Below, piece by piece: positions 9,957 to 21,422 of a stretch of DNA of 64,000 bases. The notes beneath the pieces are model-generated. The model was given only the letters and a program-made list of their open reading frames with translations. It was not told where the DNA came from and did not search any database. The stretch is taken from NCBI GenBank assembly GCA_963922205.1, contig CAWUHX010000024.1:1488001-1552000 (forward strand). The letters run 5' to 3'. This DNA comes from Romanomermis culicivorax (Eukaryota > Nematoda > Enoplea > Mermithida > Mermithidae). The stretch's first letter is position 1. The number at the start of each line of letters is the position of its first letter. Both the position numbers and the translations under genes were made by a program.

Positions 9957-12900
9957 ATGGGTAATAAACACGGCTCAAAACCAACATATCCTGCACATAA
10001 ACCGTCTACGAGCAAGCCAGGCAACGCAAGTAGCCATGATCCTACTTATGTTGAACTGACCCAAATATATGAGGTGTCTTATTTTTCATTCTTCCTGCGA
10101 ATTCATGTTGAAATGGTTTTCGTTTATTCACAAGCTCAAGTTCGAAATTACTGACTCTGCCTAAAGTTTACCTACGTAAAAAAATTTGTTCGCCACAAAA
10201 ATTTCGATATCAATTGTTTTTTTAATTTTAGTTACTCTTCAAAAGTTAATCAAATTTTTCCAGGGGCTATCAAGGAGCAATCAAAATAATGATCAACAGC
10301 TTCGAATAGCAGATTTTGAAGTAAGAAAAATAATGTTTCTAATACAGATTCATTCTAAATACGTATATTTTTTCTTTTCAGAATATATTCAATGGAAACG
10401 AGCAAGTTGCATCATATCTTTTTGAGATATTCAAATGTGAAAAAGTTTCAGGCAGCCTTCCAGAAAAGAAGCAATTCATCAATCTGTTTCGACCATTCTT
10501 TGATCAAGACGTCAAACAGATTATAAATCATTTCATGATTTCTGATGATAAATCACCTGAAACTGAAAGTAATGAGGATTTGATTTGAAGTTTTTATAAA
10601 AATTCGCTATTTTTTATCATTGTATATAATTTTGTTTCAGGAATATCTAAACTCATCATTTGTTGTTCTGCTGCAGCGGGCGTGCCATTGAACAACATTT
10701 CAGATAAACACATCCTAACATCGTTCGTACAAAATGTTAGTTTTTAGCACACAATGTACGGAGACTTTTTATTTAATATATGTATTTTGCAGGTAGTACT
10801 ACAATCCAACAATGGTTGTCCTATTGACATTGAATCATGTGTTGCTAATACTTGTTCGCAAATGGTTGGTCATTTGAATCAATTCATAATCCATACTTTG
10901 AGGAAAAATGATATTATGAAGGTACGTTTGGGCATGCCAGTCCAAGCTCTAAACCTTTCAGAAATAGACGCGAATCAAGGTCCGAAAATTTAAAATTTTT
11001 CCAGTTGATTTTGATTAGACCTATAGTTTTAAAACTGTGACATTATACCTGCTCTGACATCTTTGGGACACATACTCCATTATATTTTATGAACCATACA
11101 CGTTCCACACATACGTGTAACAGACCTCCGAGGTCAAGCCACTTTCTTATAAGTATGGTCATCGAAGGTCTGAAAGTTTAGGAGGAGGTCAGATTATTGG
11201 AAAAAAATTTCAGTTCTCAAAAAGTATAGGAAATGTTTTATAAAACCACGATGGCGCTATGCGTCAAAAAATTGACGTTCTTGACTAATTTTGTTTAAAA
11301 ATGATCATTTTTTACCAAAACTTTGACAGTTTTCATTTTTTCGATCAAAAGGATGAGATTCCTAAGGAAGAGATCCTATGTCTAGCCTATTTCAGACATG
11401 TAATTGACAAATCTATCATATGCCTACCCATATGGCCGTGGGGGGCTCTTATAGCACTTTCCCCATTTTACATGTACGGTGCCGCAGTCCTTAGCATAAG
11501 GTTGAAGATTCAAGCCATTAACCGATTTTTATTTTTCTATCGCTACGGACACATGATTTTGCTATGCAACACAGAGAATCTGGGATCTTTTCGAAATTTA
11601 TCCAAGTTGTACTGCTATATTTGCGATTGCATCAGACTGCGTCATGCTTGCCATAATACTCCAATTTTAGCATATCAAAATGCCACTTCAGTCGGTGTTG
11701 TTGTCACCATTCCTTTCGTGGCTGTTGCTCAGTCAAGTTCCTCAAGTATATTTCAGCCGAAGTAGTTCAAACGGGCCTCCATTGTTAGACGTATCGGTAG
11801 ATATTGATTTGTGTTGAAAGTTTCTACTCGATATTTTTCTCATTTATGCACCAATAATTACAGATTGACGAAACAATGTTCAACACTCCCATCAGTTGGA
11901 CTCTATTGTTTGATACATCGCGAGATGGCTTGAGCATGACGAGGTATAGGTCTACTGTAGTTGGTGTTTAATTTCACGTATTAACATTGGCTCGAATCGG
12001 TAACTCTCATATGGAGGTTTGCAGTAAGGGGTTGAAAAACTGCGTCGAATAACAAATGTCAGAATCAGAATAGAAAAAATCCAGATGCATTTAATCAACA
12101 CAAACGTCAACCAGTGACTGGTGGATGAGTCTTAGGGAAGCGCTTACAGTGGTCGTTTCGCTCCTACCAGAACCATTTGTTGCTCAAAGGTGTGAGAGAA
12201 CCAACCCTGTTAAATTTGAATTCGTCACTGTATCCGATGGGTTAAAGAAGAAGTTTGGACCTGCTGGATCCAATTACCGGGGTAAAATCTTGAAAATTCA
12301 GATCACTGACGCCTAATTCAGGACCTGAATCCAAACCCCCGATCTGACAGCTCTAGTTCTATCTTTTATTTCACGCATCAGACACAGTTCCTGGATCAGG
12401 TAGTGTCCGGTTCCAGGCTTAACTTTGGCTCTCGTTGGAATATAACTCACTCAACCCAAATTCATGCTTCATTCAGTCCACAGGTTCCTGCGATCTGGCG
12501 GTGGGGATGGCAGCGACAAACGTTGGTACACGTATCGTTCACCTCTGGCCGTATCCAGGAAGCACTTCGACACTGGTAGCTCCTTCTTAACATGTCGCTC
12601 GAAGGTGGTAGTGTTGTAATAGTGTGCTACACAATCAACCAATCATTCAATAAACATCTAAACTTTTTATTGCATTTTCACGCCTGACACTTGTTAGTGG
12701 TAATTTTATGACGCGTCAGTATAACGCGAGGCATTAGAACGCAAGGAAATTAAGACGCAGGGCGTTAGGGGCAAGGACAGTAGGACGCAGAACACCGAAC
12801 GCTAGAGGTAAAGACACCAGTGACTTAGGCTTATGCTTTGTCTATATGTTCTTGAAGAGGGGGATTTGTTGGGGCTCCTGACCCCCGGCAGAATCTTGGT

Positions 12901-14142
12901 TGATCTCCCCAGAATTGCAACTTTTTTTGTAAAATTTCAAACTATTTAAAAAAAATTCCCAAACATAACAAAATTCCATAAAATTGTCCGAAAATTCCGT
13001 AAAAAGTACTAGAAATGTATGGGTCCAAAATTTTAGAAATATCGGGTCCGGGTGTAGAATTTCAAGAATATCGGGTCCGGCTCCGGGCTCAAAATTTAAA
13101 GAATTTTGGGTCCGGGTCCAGCAAAATAATCGGGTAATTTAGGGTCTCATTTCGGGTCCGGGTCCATCATACTTTTTAAAACGCTCATCTGTGGAATATA
13201 CGTGCATATCTTCACGTAATAAAAACTAGAAGATGTATCAGGCTCAAAATTTTGAAAATATGGGTTCGGGTCTTCTACGGATTCCTGCCGCGTAGATTTC
13301 AGACTTTGTGGCAACCCTAGCCCTGACGCTTGCCAGTGGTAATTTGGGCACCAGTAAGGAACACTCAGGAAGCACTTGAGCACTTTGGCTATTAACACAG
13401 CTCACATTTCGCACCAAGGTTACGAAACTGGAACGTTCACTTCAGACAAGCGCTGAGGACAATTGGATTTTGTAAGAAGAATATTTCGCTTCAGATTCGA
13501 AAGTAAAGTGCTGGGTTATCAGTCGCCTACAGTATCGATTGTTGAATTCAATGATCAGCGATCATTTGTTTTAGGCGTTGATAGCCCGTGGCTGTAAGTT
13601 TCAAAATTTTTGAATTTGAAAATTATGTATGAGAGAAATACGTTTTTTGCTTTTTTTCAGATTGAGTCCACAAAACTGGGGTGGTTTGAACTGTTTTCTG
13701 ATCAGCGTGAAACCTGCTTTCAAAAAATTTGCTTCGGGGCCAAATTTTATATTTTTCAATACAAAGTTGCGTTCTTTGGATAACGGGATTATAGTGGGTA
13801 ATGTCAAAAATCCTTTACTTAAAATCAGCGGTGATTTCGACAATTTACATCACATGGAAGTTAGTTGATCGTGCTCTGAAAAGTGCACTCACCTGCAAAT
13901 ATTATGAATTTCTGACAGGTGTGGGGCTCTGGTCATGATTCTGCTCTAAGCGCTCAACAAAAGCAAAAAGCGTGGGAGAAGGTGCAAGCCGAAAAATATA
14001 GCAAAGTGAGCATGTTCGCAATTATTATTGCCATGAAATTCTGGTCAATGTTTTCCAGGTTGCTTTGCCTGGTAAATGGGAAGAAAATCCGGACAAAGCC
14101 ATTCTGGACATGGCCGATAGAAAGATATTCTTTCAACAATAG
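9957..14142 (+). CDS. MEAK7: TLDc-domain protein, MEAK7/TLDC1-like (spliced)
   Basis: Host gene. Exons by GT-AG and matching phase: 9957-10073, 10264-10320, 10382-10568, 10641-10735, 10793-10921, a middle part, 11671-11796, 11864-11943, 13495-13593, 13661-13859, 13919-14005, 14059-14142. The start MGNKHGSK has a Gly-2/Ser-type myristoylation context, as in MEAK7, a lysosome-associated mTOR-signalling protein. TLDc hallmarks are ISWTLLFDTSRDG, then KVLGYQSPT, then NWGGLNCFL, then GSGHDSAL, where vertebrate proteins have related blocks. The first five exons give 195 aa and the last six about 224 aa. The link between 10922 and 11670 is unsolved. A candidate exon from 11575 (encoding RIWDLFEIYPSC) is in the right frame, but a TAG at 11668 separates it from 11671, and the gap is too short for an intron. 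The gene could therefore be damaged, or use another exon. The 1551-nt intron 11944-13494 holds repeats. Confidence 0.85.
11944..13494. other. Repeat-bearing intron of the TLDc gene
   Basis: About 12710-12820 holds degenerate units around GAACGCAAGG / AAGACGCAGGG. About 13020-13160 holds repeated AATATCGGGTCCGGGT-type units, also seen near 28120-28230. The ends of the intron share CTGACxCTTG(C/T)(C/T)AGTGGTAATTT (about 12685 and 13324). No gene was recognised. The 63-codon frame at 12125 has no identifiable motif. Confidence 0.4.
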
Positions 14143-14183
14143 TTCAATGTATGATATACTGTCTATAGAAAATGCTTATATTC

Positions 14184-14189
14184 AATAAA
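14184..14189 (+). promoter_or_regulatory. Poly(A) signal of the TLDc gene
   Basis: AATAAA lies 42 nt after the stop codon, the usual distance for a 3' end. Confidence 0.6.
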
Positions 14190-14567
14190 TCTTTGTTAGA
14201 AAACCACTTGTTATTGATAGATATGTTCCTAGTCAAAAGTGATGCCAGTGTTGTGGGGCTTTTTTTGTGATATTTAACACAAGGTTTACTTGATTGGTTT
14301 TTCCAATAACTTTTGGGACAACTACTGTGAGTAATTCCAACATCAGCGAGTTCCTTCTAATGCGCGCAGTCAGTGTGTTACCAGATTGGCCGGACCGGAA
14401 ATGATGCACTGGTCGGTTTTTTTCTCGGCCGGTATTTTAATGACTTGGCCGGTTTCTACTTGAGATTTTAAAATCGGGAAGGTGCATTCTGATGCATTTG
14501 GGAAGGTCAAAACCCCAAAATTTTCCGGCGCTTCGCGCCGAAAATAATTATTTGTATCATTGCTTGC

Positions 14568-14800
14568 CATACCTGTACTTGGGGGGGGGTTGGGGGGGAC
14601 CCCCCCCCAACTTGGCCAACCCAGTACCCAAAATCATTTACCCCCCAACCCCCCCCCCCCCAGATTGGAAAAAATTAAAAAAATTTGCCAAAAAGTGTAT
14701 GTTTTTTGGCCTTTTTGGGAAAAATTTCGACTTTTTTCTACCCCCCCCCAAAATTTCGGATTTACCCCCCCCCCAACTGGTCGGAGGTCTTACAGGTATG
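14568..14800 (+). mobile_element. Family A MITE copy 1
   Basis: 233 bp bounded by CATACCTGTA and TACAGGTATG, and flanked by a perfect 8-bp duplication TTGCTTGC (14560-14567 and 14801-14808). The interior has long G and C runs near the ends, giving a foldback shape. Inserted in element N. Confidence 0.9.
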
Positions 14801-14893
14801 TTGCTTGCTATAATCCAGCTAAAGGGCGGCGACCGCAAGCATGTCTTCTTTACTTACTCGTTAGCTGCATTCAATAGTTGTTATCACCTAATG

Positions 14894-15099
14894 CATACCT
14901 GTACTTGGGAGGGGGGTTGGTCAACCCAGTACCCAAAATCATTTACCCCCCCCTCCAGTTGGGAAAAAAATTAAAAAAATTTGCCAAAAAGTGTATGTTT
15001 TTTGGCCTTTTTTGGGAAAAATTTCGACTTTTTCCTACCCCCCCCCCCAAAATTCCGGATTTACCCCACCCCCAACTGGTCGGAGGTCTTACAGGTATG
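14894..15099 (+). mobile_element. Family A MITE copy 2
   Basis: 206 bp with the same CATACCTGTA...TACAGGTATG ends, flanked by perfect ACCTAATG duplications (14886-14893 and 15100-15107). Highly similar to copy 1 in order and spacing. It inserted separately 93 bp away. Confidence 0.9.
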
Positions 15100-15488
15100 A
15101 CCTAATGTATCATATCTTGGTTTGAGTCACTTCACTTTTGATATTTCGTTTGACAAAAATGAAGATTTTTTCTCAAAGTTTTTCTCCGCTGTTCAAAAAT
15201 TTTTGAACTTTGTGGACATAATTTTTTTGCATTCGGCAAATGATTGAAACACCATCACTTTGAGACAGTGACAGATATTGCTGATTGAATAATCAAAATT
15301 TTTGTTTGGTTAGCAAGTTGGAAATATCTGCACATTGTTAAAGCATGCATATTATTACACCATAAAAATGAAATCTTAAATCATGAAATCAGTCTTAAAA
15401 AATTCATCTTTCGACGTTCGAGAATATCGGAATCCGAAAAATTTTCTGGCGTTTGGCGCCGCAAGCAAGAATGGATCATATGCAGCAT

Positions 15489-15901
15489 ACATGTAACGGG
15501 GCCCCGAAGTCTGGGGGGGGGTCAGACGACTTTTTTTGGGCCGGGGTCAGTAATTCCCAAAATTTTGGGGGGAGGGGTCTCTCAAGGAAAAAAATCGATT
15601 TCTTCCACGAAAAAAGTCTCAAAAATAGTTCAAAAAATAGTGATTTTTTTCTAAAAAGACCGAAAAAATGTATTCATAGCGCGAAGCGCCCAGAAAATTA
15701 ACATTTTTGGCCATTTTTTGTTCAAAAATTGTCATTTTTCATCAAAAAGTTAGCATTTTTCAGTATTTGTTCGACCAAAAGTATGGGTGTTCCTACGGCT
15801 ACCATATGGCTAGCTATAGGATCGGAAAGTCCTGGGGGGGGGGGCGGTCGCCCAATGGCTAGCCATATGGTCGACGATTTCTGGTGGGAGGGTTCCCATA
15901 G
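15489..15901 (+). mobile_element. Interspersed element F, forward copy
   Basis: Extends from ACATGTAACGGGGCCCC to GGGTTCCCATAG. It is the same sequence as the reverse copy at 60071-60450. It holds a GC hairpin (CGCGAAGCGCC) and a strong internal inverted repeat built on ACCATATGGCTAGC / GGCTAGCCATATGGT. The true ends and target duplication are not settled. Confidence 0.6.
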
Positions 15902-16690
15902 CAACATCTATGGTATGCAGTACTATGATTCTTCATTTTGGCTAAGCACAGATATGTCAGCCGTTGAACTTGTATGCAATTTAGATTCTCCGTGCTTCGG
16001 TTTTTTGTTTCTGTCACTACAAATTTTCATAAATTCTTATCATAATCTGACTCAAAAATCGAAATTTTTTTTTCTTCATTCTTGATTACTGACTTCAGGA
16101 GCGTCAATTAGTTCAGAAAAACTCAAAAATGTATAAATAAAGCACATTCTGTACGAAAAAGCAGTGGTTTGTATTCTGATGCCTGATTTTTCAATTTTTC
16201 ATTGTTTTTTCTTTTTTTCTTTCTTTTTAATCTGTAGAAATAAAATAATCCCACTTTTTAGGTTAGTTTTTATTCTATGTCGACATCTACTTAACGTAAA
16301 TCTGGTGAACTTTGCTTTGTAAAATCGTGGCTATATATATTATACATCATATATATTTCTTACATTTACATGACAGTGCAAACTGAAAAAATCATTTTTT
16401 GTGTATGGTTCTGAATATTGTCGTAATCTTTTGTACAGTGTGCTCTACAATGTTTTTGTTTAGTGCCAAGCAAAGAGAAGTGGATAGGCGGCTATAAGTT
16501 GGTGCGTAAAAGTTGGTGGTTGGTTAGCAAAGGGATGCAAAAGTGGAGGAAGTTTTGTGCAATAAAAACTCACAAAATTATTTCAAAAAGTCAAATCATC
16601 TGAATTTTATAATAATTTTGTAATAAATTTTTTTATCAAAAAACTTTTCTAATTAGTAATAGATTTAATGAGAATAATTATACATATAGT

Positions 16691-16886
16691 CAGGCCTATA
16701 GCCAGGAATTTTTTTCGGAGGAGCACACATTTTTTGGAAGCCAGTATCCCACTCAATTTACTGTAAAATTGGCTTTTTTGACTTGACGTTTTCTTGAACT
16801 AAAAATCAAAGGTACCTTTGCTTTTTTAACACTTGAAACATTTCGGGAGAGCTATGGCTCTCCCAACCCCCCTGCCTACAGGCCTG
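16691..16886. mobile_element. Family I hAT-like MITE copy 1
   Basis: Ends CAGGCCTATAGCCAGG and CCTGCCTACAGGCCTG are inverted repeats of a common hAT type. The flanks CATATAGT and CATATATA agree at 6 of 8 positions. The second copy at 29119 has a perfect duplication, which supports the limits here. Confidence 0.7.
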
Positions 16887-17324
16887 CATATATATAGTTA
16901 CCGTGTAATGTTCATCACAGGCCATTTAAATTACAAAATAACTGTAACTATGAGTTGAAAAATGGAATGAGAAAATAGCACGCTTCCATACGATTATAAA
17001 ATGTTTTCAATACAGTTTTATGTAGAACTTATTCTTTCAAAACATAATATTTCTAAAAAATGCATTGGCTGGTTTTGGCCAGTTTTTTTCATCCTTTGGC
17101 CGGTTTTGGCTGGTTTTTAAGACACCTTTGGCCGGTTTTCATTTTCCAATCTGGCAACACTGCGCGCGGTGCGGCCACTGTTTTTTCTATGAACATTTTT
17201 CCACAAATGTGGAAAGAAGCAGAGTTTTTTCCGTGCCAGTCGGATTTTAGGCTGGAAAACTTTTACAGAGTGTTCTGTATGGTGCGGATTTTTTGATGCA
17301 CAGTGCAACCTAAAGCCTGACGAT

Positions 17325-18100
17325 CACTGTTTTTTCCACATTTGCACCGTAATGTGGAAAAAAAATCTGGAATGTGGAAAAAACTTTTGAGGTCTTTCCA
17401 CAAATGTGGAACAAAAATTTGAAGTTTTCATATTGAAAAGATGCATTTTAGTGCATTTTAGGAAGTCCAAATCTCACAATTTTTCGGCGCTTCGCGCCGG
17501 TTATAGCTTTAATAACCATTATTATTCATTACCAAGCTCGGGCGCGGCCTTTAGCATGTCTACTTTTACTTACCATTTAATCTTTAATAGTTTTCATAAT
17601 CTTAAACGTATTATTTCAAGTTTAATTAGCTATTAAATGACGATATCCGCATTTTTTCCTTCATAGATTTTTTGAGGAACATCAACACGTCAACTTTCTA
17701 AACTTTTTGAAGCGTTTGTACCTTTCTTAACGTAAATTGAATTCAAAAGCTTCATGGAAGTATTTTTGGAAAATTTCTACGCGTCTGACTCATAGCTTCT
17801 CGGCCGAATTTATGAAAGGTTACGAACAAATTTATGGTTTTAAAATTTTTCGAATGATTAATTTCTAGAAATTACGATTTATGAACACAAAATTTAAATC
17901 TAATTTTTGAGATATATGATCCGAATGATTATCAGAATGCTTTGCCTTTAAAAGCTTAAAAACGCTTAAATAAAGTGTTTATGAGCATTTTCAAGCGAAG
18001 AAACGAGGATTTTTAGGCGAAAAAAAAATTTTCCACATGTGGAAAAAAATTTGATCTCTTTCCACATTTGCGGAAAAAATTTAGTGGAAAAAAAACAGTG
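17325..18100 (+). mobile_element. Family C hAT-like element, full length
   Basis: 776 bp from CACTGTTTTTTCCAC to GTGGAAAAAAAACAGTG, flanked by perfect CTGACGAT duplications (17317-17324 and 18101-18108). Several TTCCACAAATGTGGAA palindromes sit near both ends. The interior includes the GC hairpin CGGCGCTTCGCGCCG (about 17485). It is noncoding. A related end occurs at about 17175. Confidence 0.85.
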
Positions 18101-18143
18101 CTGACGATTCTTTTGATTAAGTTGCAGGATTTCCTGCCTGCAT

Positions 18144-18235
18144 ACCTGTAATTCGGGAGGGGTTGGGGGGGACCCCTCAACTTGGCCAACCATATATCCA
18201 ACCCCTCAACCCCCCAGACTTGAGAAAAGCATTTT
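18144..18235 (+). mobile_element. Truncated family A MITE
   Basis: Starts CATACCTGTAATTCGGGAGG and continues with the CTTGGCCAACC block, but the right terminus is absent. It lies just beyond the family C element. Confidence 0.6.
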
Positions 18236-18239
18236 AAAA

Positions 18240-19905
18240 CAAAAAATCCTTCAAAATTTTCTGGCGTTTCGCGCTGTATTTAAATGATTCAAAATTTTGC
18301 ATGTTATGTCGGGTTCACGGTTGAGAAATGTCGACCTATCTTCTGTTTTTAGCTTTTGAACATCAATCAACACATCATAGATGAATGTTCGATCTTGTAT
18401 TGTTTCTTGACATGATTGAACAAAAATCGGAAATTTTTCTTGATCCTTTTGCAGTGTTTAATATTTTACTGTTTTGTTGACATAAACTTCCCATTTGGAA
18501 TATGATTTAAACATCGTCATCGCAGAAAAATGACAGCTGTTTTTTCTGTTTGAGGAATCCAAACAATCGGGTGCGTGCCTTTTGTATTAAATAAATGTTG
18601 AAAAGGATTCCTCTATCCTGCATTCTCTAGAATATTGAAAAAATTTTCTGGTGCTCTGCGCCGGCATTAACGACCTTTGACTAAAAAATGAAACGTGTTC
18701 TTCCAAAAATTTTAACAGCCCTTCTTTACGATCGGTCACTCAAGGTTGCAGAAAAACAAGCTGAAAAATGCATTTTTCGACATTTTAGAAGCCTTGAAAT
18801 GAAAATTTATCGATAGTCTTGCCAGACTTTTTATTATTTTCCTCCAAAACTCATGAGATCCTGCTGCGAAAGTTTAGTACTGATGCGATTTGAATGAAGT
18901 TCAAAAAAATTAGCGTTTAATCGTTTTACTGATGGAAGTGAAGTAATTTGATCAATTTTAGAGTGCGCAAGTATGTTCCTACTTTTACGACGTTATGTAT
19001 ACTTTGAATATCCACCATACATGTGCATGGTACCAGTTTTAGGCCGGGGATAAATCCTAAAATCGTTGGGTAGCAAATTTTTTTCCTAATTTTTTTAAAA
19101 GTACAGTTTATTAAGGATATCTCCATGATGTTCAGTTATTTCTCCTGACTGGCACTTTTAATGTTCAGTGTGAATATCGATTCGTCAATAATGGAGCAAA
19201 GAAATGTTTTAGCAAAAAAACCACTCATACGTGCACTCAGGGTACGGACAGAGTATGATTTACCCTACCCTAAAAAATTTGGCAGAAGTTTACCATAGGC
19301 CAAAAATTTGGCAAAAGTTTACTATGGGCCAAATATTTAGCAAACTAAGATGCAACAAACATTTTGAAAAGATTAGATTACAAAAAAAGATCAAGTTAAA
19401 ACACGGTTTATGATTGATGTCAGCAAACAACTTTGTTGAGTAATTATTTATACAAAAGGCAATAAAATTTTAATTTAAAGTAAAAAAATTACTATATTAC
19501 CTGATTTCTAGAAAGAATTACTAAAGGACCAATTTTGGTCTCTTTTTATGCCCTGGGACCCCTGACCGTGTGCATGTTTGCAACCACTGATTGTACAGCT
19601 GAAGACTGTTTGGCTAAAATTGATTGATAGTAAATCCCTTACCTAAGGCCCAGCCCAGGGATAATCCCCGGGCTCTCCCCCCTATGCGCATGTATGATAA
19701 CCACAAGATATTAAGCAAGTGAAAAATAATAGTTGTACGGAAATGGGTAGGATGGTACAGAAATTTTTTCACTAGATTTCCGTACGGTACGGATCGATCG
19801 GTACGGAAAAAACCTGAGAAGTCAAAGTTTTTAGAAGTTTTCGTCTTAAAATCCTATGAGTTACTAAAGAAACACGTAAAATGTATGACTAGAAATTACA
19901 ATGAA
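18240..19905. other. Non-coding repeat-derived stretch
   Basis: No gene recognised. Two copies of the GC hairpin module lie at about 18258-18276 and 18644-18663. About 19265-19340 holds a short internal repetition of GGCCAAAxATTTxGCAAA. The rest is AT-rich and unassigned. Confidence 0.35.
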
Positions 19906-19917
19906 ACGCCTCATCCA

Positions 19918-20215
19918 CATACCTATAAGAGGTCCGACCAGTTGGGGGTTTTAAAATTTCCAAAATTTTGGGGGTCGAAGAAACCCCAAAAAAGTCGAAA
20001 AAATTTCGAAAAGTTTCCAGAAAAAAGTCCAGAAGACATCTTTTTCCCAATTTTTCCGAGTTTGGAGGTGGGCAGGGTATAGGGTTGACCAAGTTAAGTT
20101 GATTCCCACATTTGGGTATAGGTTTCGACCATGCTGGGGGCGGCGGTTACCTCCCCCCAAACTCCCCCCCCCCCAATTACAGGTATGCCCCCCAATCCTC
20201 CCAATGACAGGTATA
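19918..20215 (-). mobile_element. Family A MITE copy 3 (298 bp, reverse)
   Basis: Ends CATACCTATAAGAGGTC and TGACAGGTATA, flanked by perfect CTCATCCA duplications (19910-19917 and 20216-20223). A second internal terminus, ATTACAGGTATG, lies at 20176-20187, so this copy has a doubled end. Confidence 0.8.
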
Positions 20216-20226
20216 CTCATCCATCC

Positions 20227-21392
20227 CACCGTTTTTTTCGCCGGCCTTTTCCCCAAGTAGGAAATAATGTCAAAATCTTTTCTCCGTCTTCCCCAACCTG
20301 TTTTTTTTGCTCAAAGATGCTCATGGATGCTTTATTTAAGTGTTTTTGAGCTTTTTGGAGCATTCTGATAATTAATTTTTCGAACATGTATCCCAAAAAT
20401 TAGAGTCGAATTTTGTCTTCTAAAATCGTAAGTTATAGAGTTTTATCATTTTAAAAATTTTAAAGCCTGTACTTTATTCAGATACTTTCATGAATTTGGC
20501 CGAAATGATGTGAGTAAGAAGGGTAGAAATTTTCAAGAACTACTTCCATGAAGCGTTTGAATTCATTTTACGTTAAAAAGGGAATAATCGCTTGAAAAAG
20601 TTTGGAAAGTTTCTGTGTCCAGGAAAAATGCGAATATTCATTAAATATCAAGATAAAATATTGAAGATTAAGAAATTAAAACATGATATGATACGTTTAA
20701 GATGATGAAAACGATTAAGGATTAAATGGTAAGTAAAGGTAGACATGCTAAAAGCCGCCCCTGAGCTTAGTAAGAAATAATAATAATTATTTGGACCTAC
20801 TAAGGCCCAAATTACAGAAAGTGGGTTAAACGTGGGTAAGAGTAAAAGTAAAATGGCGGATTAAATCGTAGGTAAATAAAAGTCAGTAGAATCTCGGGTA
20901 AAATCGTAAGTAAATAAAACTCGAGTAAAATCTGGGGTTAAAGTCGAGTAAAGTTCGGCTAAAATCGCAGGTTATTTTCACGTCTTTTTCATCAACTTTT
21001 TACCCGACTTTTACTTTACCCACTGTCAGCAATCTCGAGTTGGATAAAATCGATAGTAAGAAAAAATTATTCGCGATTTTACCTGCTTTTAACCCATCAT
21101 TTTACCCACGATTTTACCCGAACTTTACTCGACTTTAACCCGAGATTTTACTCGAGTTTTATTTACCTACGATTTTACTCGACTTTTATTTACCTACGAT
21201 TTTACCCGCCATTTTACTTTTACTCTTACCCACGTTTAAACCACTTTCTGTAATTTGGGCCTAAAATGCACTAAAATGCATCTTTTCTGATATCAAAACC
21301 CCAATTTTTTCCACATTTGTGGAAAGACGCCAAATTTTTTTCCACATTCCAGATTTTTTACAGATTATAGTGCGAAGGAGGAAAAAACAGTA
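20227..21392 (-). mobile_element. Family C-like element abutting the RPRD first exon
   Basis: Begins CACCGTTTTTTTCGCC and ends GGAGGAAAAAACAGTA. The interior matches the reverse complement of the element at 17325, including the block around GCTTTATTTAAGTGTTTTTGAG. Element D is inserted at 20804. No clean target duplication was seen. Its end is only 30 bp before the RPRD start codon. Confidence 0.55.
20804..21261. mobile_element. Foldback Harbinger-like element D
   Basis: 458 bp forming one long imperfect hairpin. The left arm starts GGCCCAAATTACAGAAAGTG and the right arm ends with its complement. Arms of roughly 190 bp contain many AAATCGTAGGTAAATAAAA / GTAAAATC modules. It is flanked by TAA on both sides (20801-20803 and 21262-21264), the TWA duplication of PIF/Harbinger elements. 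Noncoding. Inserted in the family C copy. Confidence 0.8.
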
Positions 21393-21422
21393 TGAGCGAC
21401 TAGCGTTATTTTGCAGATCATC

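Larger units (their letters stand above)
14371..17162. mobile_element. hAT-like element N, 2.8 kb, host of nested insertions
   Basis: The ends are CAGTGTGTTACCAGATTGG and CCAATCTGGCAACACTG, imperfect inverted repeats. They are flanked by CGCGCAGT (14363-14370) and CGCGCGGT (17163-17170), an 8-bp duplication with one change. Both ends carry clustered TTGGCCGGTTTT-type subterminal motifs in opposite orientation, typical of hAT transposase sites. The interior contains two family A MITEs, one F element and one family I element. No transposase is readable, so it is nonautonomous. Confidence 0.7.

Noticed and set aside
11301-11765. 154-codon open frame as a separate gene
   Set aside because: It overlaps, in another frame, the exon at 11671-11796 that fits the TLDc gene, and has no domain of its own.
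14521-14540. Helitron 3' end hairpin (GC hairpin near CTRR)
   Set aside because: No CTAG/CTAA end follows at the expected distance, and the hairpin occurs in the middle of elements with inverted ends and 8-bp duplications.
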